This document shows, piece by piece, positions 59,838 through 64,000 of a DNA stretch of 64,000 bases. Below the pieces are notes generated by a model. It saw nothing but the letters and a program-made list of their open reading frames with translations, made no database searches and had not been told where the DNA came from. The position numbers and the translations under genes are program-made. The stretch's first letter is position 1; every line of letters begins with the position of its first letter. The DNA is from Roseomonas alba (lineage in GTDB: Bacteria; Pseudomonadota; Alphaproteobacteria; Acetobacterales; Acetobacteraceae): the NCBI RefSeq assembly GCF_019430885.1, contig NZ_JAHYBZ010000009.1, positions 248,001 to 312,000 on the forward strand, in the 5' to 3' direction.

Positions 59838-60524
59838 ATGTCGCAGACCGCCGCCGTCGCGGCCATGGCGCCGGTTTTTCGCCAGATCACGAAGCATCTG
59901 CCGGATTGGCGTCCTGGCGTGATTTTCGATGTCGGCGCGAATATCGGGCAGAGCTGCACGACCTACGCGTCGAGTTTTCCTGACGCCGCCATCCATGCCT
60001 TCGAACCCGTGCCCGAGACCTTTTCCGAACTGCGGAGACGCATCGAGCCCTACCCGAACATCACGGCACACCCGATCGGCCTGTCCTGCCGCGCCGGGGA
60101 GGCACGGATGACCGCCATCGGGACCACCCCGGGCAACCGGCTGCTGGGCCCCGAGGAGCGGGTGGCGGTGAAGACGCAGGCAGTGCGGCTCGATACCGGC
60201 GCAGCCATGGCGGACGAGCTGGGCGTGGAGGCGATCTCCTTCCTGAAGATCGACACGGAAGGCCACGATCTCGACGTCATCCTGGGTTTCGCGCCGATGC
60301 TGGACTCGGTGGACTTCGTGCAGGTCGAGGCGAGCATGAACCCCTACAACCGCACGCATGTGCCGTTCCGTCTCCTTGAGGATACGCTGCGGCACTTCGG
60401 CTACCTGCTGTTCAACATCTTCGAGCCGACACAGGAATTCAAACGGGGAGGGCGCCCCGTCCTGCGCCGCTGCAACCCGGTCTTCATCGCCGGGCGACTG
60501 GTCGATCTGACCGGGATCTCCTGA
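59838..60524 (+). CDS. FkbM-family SAM-dependent methyltransferase
   Basis: The 228-residue protein has SAM-binding motif I as VIFDVGANIGQSC, an acidic end of strand 2 in AIHAFEPVPETF and the FkbM-specific FLKIDTEGHDLDVILG. The C-terminal segment FRLLEDTLRHFGYLLFNIF is typical of family members that methylate polysaccharide sugars or small molecules. The target is unknown. It starts at ATG 59838 after GGAAGGGG. A solo R1 arm follows the stop. Confidence 0.9.
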   Translation: MSQTAAVAAMAPVFRQITKHLPDWRPGVIFDVGANIGQSCTTYASSFPDAAIHAFEPVPETFSELRRRIEPYPNITAHPIGLSCRAGEARMTAIGTTPGNRLLGPEERVAVKTQAVRLDTGAAMADELGVEAISFLKIDTEGHDLDVILGFAPMLDSVDFVQVEASMNPYNRTHVPFRLLEDTLRHFGYLLFNIFEPTQEFKRGGRPVLRRCNPVFIAGRLVDLTGIS

Positions 60525-60526
60525 TA

Positions 60527-60583
60527 CCAGCGGCCTTATCGGCCTTTGGCGGGTGGGGGTTGGGGGGGGAGGGAGCCTTCCCC
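60527..60583. repeat. Solo right arm of an R1 element after fkbM
   Basis: CCAGCGGCC-TTATC-GGCCTTTGG (60527-60549, one mismatch) is followed by a GCGGGTGGGGGTTGGGG spacer. It ends in an outer hairpin GGGGAGGGAGCCTTCCCC-like sequence to 60583. The order (inner stem, GGCGGG box, outer hairpin) matches the right arm of complete R1 copies. Confidence 0.5.
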
Positions 60584-60821
60584 GCGCCACCGTCGCCACA
60601 ATTTTCGCGCGGAGAGCGCGACGCCCCTCCAATTTCCACCTCACCGTCCTTGCGCGACCGCCATCGGCGGGGTGCAGCCGCCCGGCGGGGTTCCTTGCGC
60701 GATCCCGCGGCTGGGGCAGGATGCGCCCTGCCTTCCGGCCAAACCTCCCTGCCGATCGCCCCCGCTGCGACGTGATCGCGGGCGGCGAAGGGGCGACCGA
60801 CCTGCTTCCGCTGATGAAGAA

Positions 60822-61087
60822 CGGAGGGGCGCCGCCCCTCCGAACCACCCCGCCATCGGGGTCCCCATGACGTTGCGCAACGTCATGGGGTGCCCTGGGG
60901 CCTGGAGCCCCTGGAGCGCAGTCTGTTGGTGCCGGGCGTGGCCGCTACCCCAGGTTCCTTATCGCTCGCATCGTGCACAAAGGCGGGTCACGGTAGCATT
61001 CTGCCGGCAGCGCACGGCACCAAGTGACGGTTTCCAAAGGCCTCGGGCCTTTGGTGGGGAGAGCTCGAGAGGGCAAAGCTCCTCTCG
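60822..61087. repeat. R1 element, copy f (with perfect 28-bp palindrome)
   Basis: This copy dominates the 666-bp gap between the FkbM and amidase genes. The left outer hairpin is CGGAGGGGC-GCC-GCCCCTCCG (60822-60842). The left inner stem is a perfect 28-bp palindrome (60863-60890, half CCCCATGACGTTGC). The cores are TTGGTGCCGGGCG and GCACCAAGTGACGGTTTCC. The right inner stem is CCAAAGGCC/GGCCTTTGG and the right outer hairpin CGAGAGG/CCTCTCG spans 61066-61087. No gene is seen in 60584-60821 or 61088-61190. Confidence 0.75.
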
Positions 61088-61190
61088 GTTCCACAGCGCA
61101 GGCATCAGGGCCATCACGAAGGCCCTGGCCGTCGCCGAGGCCGGGCGCCACGTGCGGCGATCCTACACCGGGGACGTGGCCGCCAACCGA

Positions 61191-62699
61191 TCAGCTTTCG
61201 AGTGCAGTGGGCACCCGCCGCGGCCCCGTGCCGTCCAGCAGCGGTTCCAGCGCCATGCCGACCTGCAGCAGCGTCTGCTCGCCCAGCCGGCGGGCGATGA
61301 ACTGCACGTTGGTCGGCAAGCCGGCCTCGCTAAATCCGCTACGCAGCGTCAATGAGGGATGGCCCGTGACCGAAGCCGGGACCATCGCGTTCTGCAGCAT
61401 GAAGTCGGCGACCTCGGACGGCGGATTGAAACGGCCGGCCACATGGAAGGTGCCGGGCAGCAGGACGAGGTCGTAGTCCCGCAGGAAGACTTCCATCTCC
61501 GCCCCCAGTTCGGCCGCCCGCTTCGTCGCGCGCGCATAATCGAGCACGTTGGTGCCGGTCGCACGCGGCAGGCGGTCGCGGATGCCCTGCCCGACGCGGG
61601 AGGGGTCCGGCTCGATGAGCCCGATATTGGAGATGTAGAATTCGACGCCACCGATCACGCCTGCGACGCGGCCATAGGTTGCAAGCGATTGCGGCAGGCT
61701 GACGGAAACCAGCTCGGCACCGCGGCTACGCAGCGCATCGCGCGTGGCCGCGAGGCCTGCGGCGATGGCCGGCGTCACCTTCGACCATTCCTCGCCGTCC
61801 AGTGCGACGACACCCACGCGCACGCCCCGAAGATCGGCGGGGATCGCCGGATTGAAGGCGAAGGGGGGAAGGTCGAGCGAGGTCGGATCCCGGGGATCGA
61901 AGCCCGACATGGCCTGCAGGGCGATGCCGCAATCGGCCACGTACCAAGCGATCGGCCCCACCGTGTCGCGCGACCAGGTGTTTTCCAGCGCGCCAAACCG
62001 GCTGATACGGCCATAGGTGGGCTTGAGACCCTGGGCGCCGCAGGCCGCTGCCGGGAGGCGCACCGACCCGCCGGTATCCGATCCGACTCCGATCAAGGTC
62101 GTGCGGCCGCCCACGCCAGCGCCCGGGCCGGTGGAAGACCCGCCGGAAAACCGGGTGAGATCCCAGGGATTGCGGGCCAGGGGATGCGGCAGGTCACCAT
62201 AGAGACGCACCGTGCCGGTGGCGAACTCGCCGGTATCCATCTTGCCGAGGAGGACGCCGCCAGCCTCGTTGAGCCGGACCACCGCCCCGGACCATTGACC
62301 GGAAAGGCTGGACAGATCGACGCGCGAATTGTTGGTCGTCGGGATGTCGCCGGTGAAGAACAGGTCCTTCACGCCGAACGGAATGCCGTGCATCGGCCCG
62401 CGATCCCGGCCGGCTTCGAGTTCGGCCTGCGCCTGCCGGGCGGCGGCCCGCGCATGGTTCCGCGCGACATGGATGAAGCTGCCGAGCCGCTCATCCACCT
62501 TGTCGATGCGGGCCAGATAGGCGTCGGTCAACTCGACCGCGCTGATCCTGCGCTCACGCATCAGCTTGCCGGCTTCCGTCGCCGACAGCAGCGTGAGGTC
62601 CTGGGCAGGGTCTGCGTGCGATGCCATGCCGCCGGATGCGGCGAATGCGGCTGTTCCGGCGCCGAGCAGGGCGCGACGCGACAATGTCGGTTCGGTCAT
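61191..62699 (-). CDS. Amidase-signature hydrolase with Tat signal
   Basis: The 502-residue protein starts with a twin-arginine-like signal (SRRALLGAGTAAFAASGG). The amidase-signature triad is present: Lys111 in GIPFGVKDLFF, cis-Ser188 in RFSGGSSTGPG and nucleophile Ser212 in GVGSDTGGSVRLPAAACG. It hydrolyses an amide bond outside the cytoplasm; the substrate is unknown. The C-terminal NVQFIARRLGEQTLLQVGMALE matches the family. It stands alone between R1f and the divergent SDR gene. Confidence 0.93.
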   Translation of the reverse strand: MTEPTLSRRALLGAGTAAFAASGGMASHADPAQDLTLLSATEAGKLMRERRISAVELTDAYLARIDKVDERLGSFIHVARNHARAAARQAQAELEAGRDRGPMHGIPFGVKDLFFTGDIPTTNNSRVDLSSLSGQWSGAVVRLNEAGGVLLGKMDTGEFATGTVRLYGDLPHPLARNPWDLTRFSGGSSTGPGAGVGGRTTLIGVGSDTGGSVRLPAAACGAQGLKPTYGRISRFGALENTWSRDTVGPIAWYVADCGIALQAMSGFDPRDPTSLDLPPFAFNPAIPADLRGVRVGVVALDGEEWSKVTPAIAAGLAATRDALRSRGAELVSVSLPQSLATYGRVAGVIGGVEFYISNIGLIEPDPSRVGQGIRDRLPRATGTNVLDYARATKRAAELGAEMEVFLRDYDLVLLPGTFHVAGRFNPPSEVADFMLQNAMVPASVTGHPSLTLRSGFSEAGLPTNVQFIARRLGEQTLLQVGMALEPLLDGTGPRRVPTALES

Positions 62700-62960
62700 A
62701 GAGGCGGTAGTTCCTGGGTAGACTCCCCGACAGCGCTAGCGCCCAGTTCGGCGCATGGCAAATAGCCCCAGGGAACCACCGTCATTCATGGGCGGGATAC
62801 GTTCTGATATCGCCGCGATGCCTGGGTGGAGGGGGCCTTGCTGCACCGGCAAGGCTTCGGCCGTTCAAGGTCCGGTCTTCCCCCTGGCAGGCTTGGCCGG
62901 CGCCGCCTTGCGCGGTTCCGTGGCTGCGGCAGGATGCCCTCGACGCGAGAGGAAACATCC

Positions 62961-63746
62961 ATGCACATCACACTGAATGGCCGCACGGCCCTGATCACCG
63001 GCGGCTCCAAGGGCCTCGGCCTTGCCATGGCCAAGGCTTTCGCCGCGGCTGGCGGCCATGTCGCGGTCGTCGCCCGCGGCGCTGAATCCCTGGCCCAAGC
63101 GGAAGCCGAACTCCGCGAGGCAGCGCCGACCGCGAAGACCGTCGCCATCGCCGCCGACATCCGCACCGCGGAAGGCTGCGAACAGGCCTATGCCGGCGCC
63201 GTTCGCGCGCTCGGCCAGGTGGACATCCTGGTCAACAATGCCGGCACCTCCCAGCGCGGGCCGTTCCTCGAAGTGACGGATGCGCTGTGGCAGGACGACC
63301 TTGACCTCAAGCTCTTCGCGGCCGTGCGGCTGTGCCGCCAGGTGCTGCCGGGCATGCGCGACCGGAAATGGGGCCGCATCATCAACGTGCTGAACATCGG
63401 GGCGAAGGCGCCCAAGGCCGCCAGCACGCCGACCTCCGTGTCGCGCGCCGCAGGGATGGCGCTGACGAAAGCCCTGGCGAACGAATTCGCGCCGCACAAC
63501 GTGCTGGTGAACGCCATGCTGGTCGGCATTATCGAAAGCGACCAGTGGGTCCGCCGCCACGCCGCCGACAAGCGCAACGTCACCTGGGAGGAATGGAAGG
63601 CCGAACAGGGCAAGCCGGTCCCGCTGGGGCGCATCGGCAAGGCGGAGGAATTCGCCGCCATGGCGCTGCTGCTCGCCTCCGAGATGGGCGGCTATGTCAC
63701 GGGCACCGCGATCAATGTGGATGGTGGGTCCTCGCCCGTTGTGTGA
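62961..63746 (+). CDS. Short-chain dehydrogenase-like protein lacking the Tyr/Lys active site
   Basis: The 261-residue SDR-fold protein has intact cofactor signatures (LITGGSKGLGLAMAKAF, ILVNNAGTSQRGP). Where the catalytic YxxxK should stand, the aligned segment reads T158-S-V-S-R162 (Tyr to Thr, Lys to Arg). The usual Ser segment is INVLNIGAKAP, with no Ser. So it likely binds NAD(P) but is not a standard oxidoreductase. The C-terminal YVTGTAINVDGGSSPV is normal. The start ATG 62961 is preceded by GAGAGGAAAC. It may bind a substrate or act by another mechanism. Confidence 0.85.
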   Translation: MHITLNGRTALITGGSKGLGLAMAKAFAAAGGHVAVVARGAESLAQAEAELREAAPTAKTVAIAADIRTAEGCEQAYAGAVRALGQVDILVNNAGTSQRGPFLEVTDALWQDDLDLKLFAAVRLCRQVLPGMRDRKWGRIINVLNIGAKAPKAASTPTSVSRAAGMALTKALANEFAPHNVLVNAMLVGIIESDQWVRRHAADKRNVTWEEWKAEQGKPVPLGRIGKAEEFAAMALLLASEMGGYVTGTAINVDGGSSPVV

Positions 63747-63834
63747 CCTGGGCTGACCGGACCGTCTGTGAAACGGTTCCTGGCTGCAGGACGCGGCATC
63801 GTGGTGGGGTCTCCCGAGCAGGAGGAGACCCGCC

Positions 63835-64000
63835 ATGATCCCGATCCCGCAGCCGGCCCTCGCCTTGAACTCCAGCGACTTCTCCACCGCGAGCCACTAC
63901 ACCATGGAACATGAGGTGGTGGTCCGGCGCATCATCCGCCCCGAATCCATCATCGACATGGTCAGCGGAGCGGCGGGATCCGGCCGGCTGCGTGCCGTCA
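63835..64000 (+). CDS. Gene cut by the right edge, unknown product (partial)
   Basis: An ATG at 63835 follows a strong AGGAGGAG box and opens a frame of at least 55 codons to the window end: IPIPQPALALNSSDFSTAS, then HYTMEHEVVVRRIIRPESII and further residues. No domain is recognisable in this fragment. The clear ribosome binding site makes it a likely real gene. Confidence 0.5.
   Translation, partial: MIPIPQPALALNSSDFSTASHYTMEHEVVVRRIIRPESIIDMVSGAAGSGRLRAV

Noticed and set aside
1..64000. CRISPR array or cas genes
   Set aside because: No series of short direct repeats with regular spacers was seen, and no Cas-like protein is encoded. The repeats present are palindromic and scattered.

Overview
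The window is uniformly very GC-rich (about 70% by eye) and looks like the chromosome of an alphaproteobacterium, most plausibly an Acetobacteraceae/Roseomonas-like organism. The reasons are a class I lysyl-tRNA synthetase, the 3-hydroxybutyrate dehydrogenase / acetoacetate decarboxylase / patatin cluster, TadE/TadG proteins, a DHCW-motif cupin, a TIGR01459-type HAD protein and the general gene content. The taxonomic call is inference; no 16S rRNA is present.

Layout. 1-3343: a two-partner secretion pair (TpsB barrel and the N-terminal part of a TpsA filamentous haemagglutinin-type exoprotein, cut by the window edge) and an OmpA-like protein. 3632-9354: cytochrome P450, D-hydantoinase/dihydropyrimidinase, a secreted unknown protein, a class I/II aminotransferase and a SnoaL-like protein. 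9417-13085: a minus-strand group with bdhA, adc, a patatin-like phospholipase and an AlkA-type glycosylase (ketone body / 3-hydroxybutyrate metabolism plus DNA repair). 13209-15312: an OmpR/EnvZ-like two-component system. 15528-16134: an apparently frameshifted secreted protein gene. 17581-22709: asd, then lysK translationally coupled to an MprF-like membrane protein with a shortened C-terminus. 22777-25504: UDP-glucose dehydrogenase and phosphomannomutase/phosphoglucomutase (sugar-nucleotide supply). 25501-28617: a GGCT-like protein, an amine oxidase-type flavoprotein, a DSD1-type PLP enzyme and a small unknown.

28622-43719 is a compact podovirus-like (T7-order) island: S24 repressor, two small leader genes, terminator, portal, scaffold, major capsid, tail tubular proteins A and B, an internal-virion-like protein, tail spike, probable small and large terminase, a membrane protein and a SleB endolysin. 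No integrase, replication gene or RNA polymerase is seen. Between scaffold and capsid lies an AT-richer two-gene insert. Its first protein carries at its N-terminus a copy of the scaffold's C-terminal motif and ends in a polymorphic-toxin-like domain; the second looks like its immunity protein. This is the most interesting system in the window: a candidate toxin-immunity cargo that may be targeted to the phage head.

43734-64000 is again host sequence: DUF952, an EamA transporter, LemA plus an M48 protease, two TadE-like and one TadG-like protein, a phasin-like protein with peroxiredoxin, YqgE, a cupin, DUF983, a MocR regulator with visible operators, YjbR, a HAD protein, pyrD, an Asp/Glu racemase-like protein, an MFS transporter, tRNA-His, an FkbM methyltransferase, a Tat-exported amidase, a degenerate SDR and a gene cut by the right edge.

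Scattered through the intergenic gaps are at least six copies (plus solo arms) of a ~230-280 bp bimodular inverted repeat, here called R1. Its inner stems differ between copies but keep base pairing. Two other palindromic families (R2/R4 and R3) are also present, and several copies act as, or supply, terminators or stop codons for neighbouring genes.
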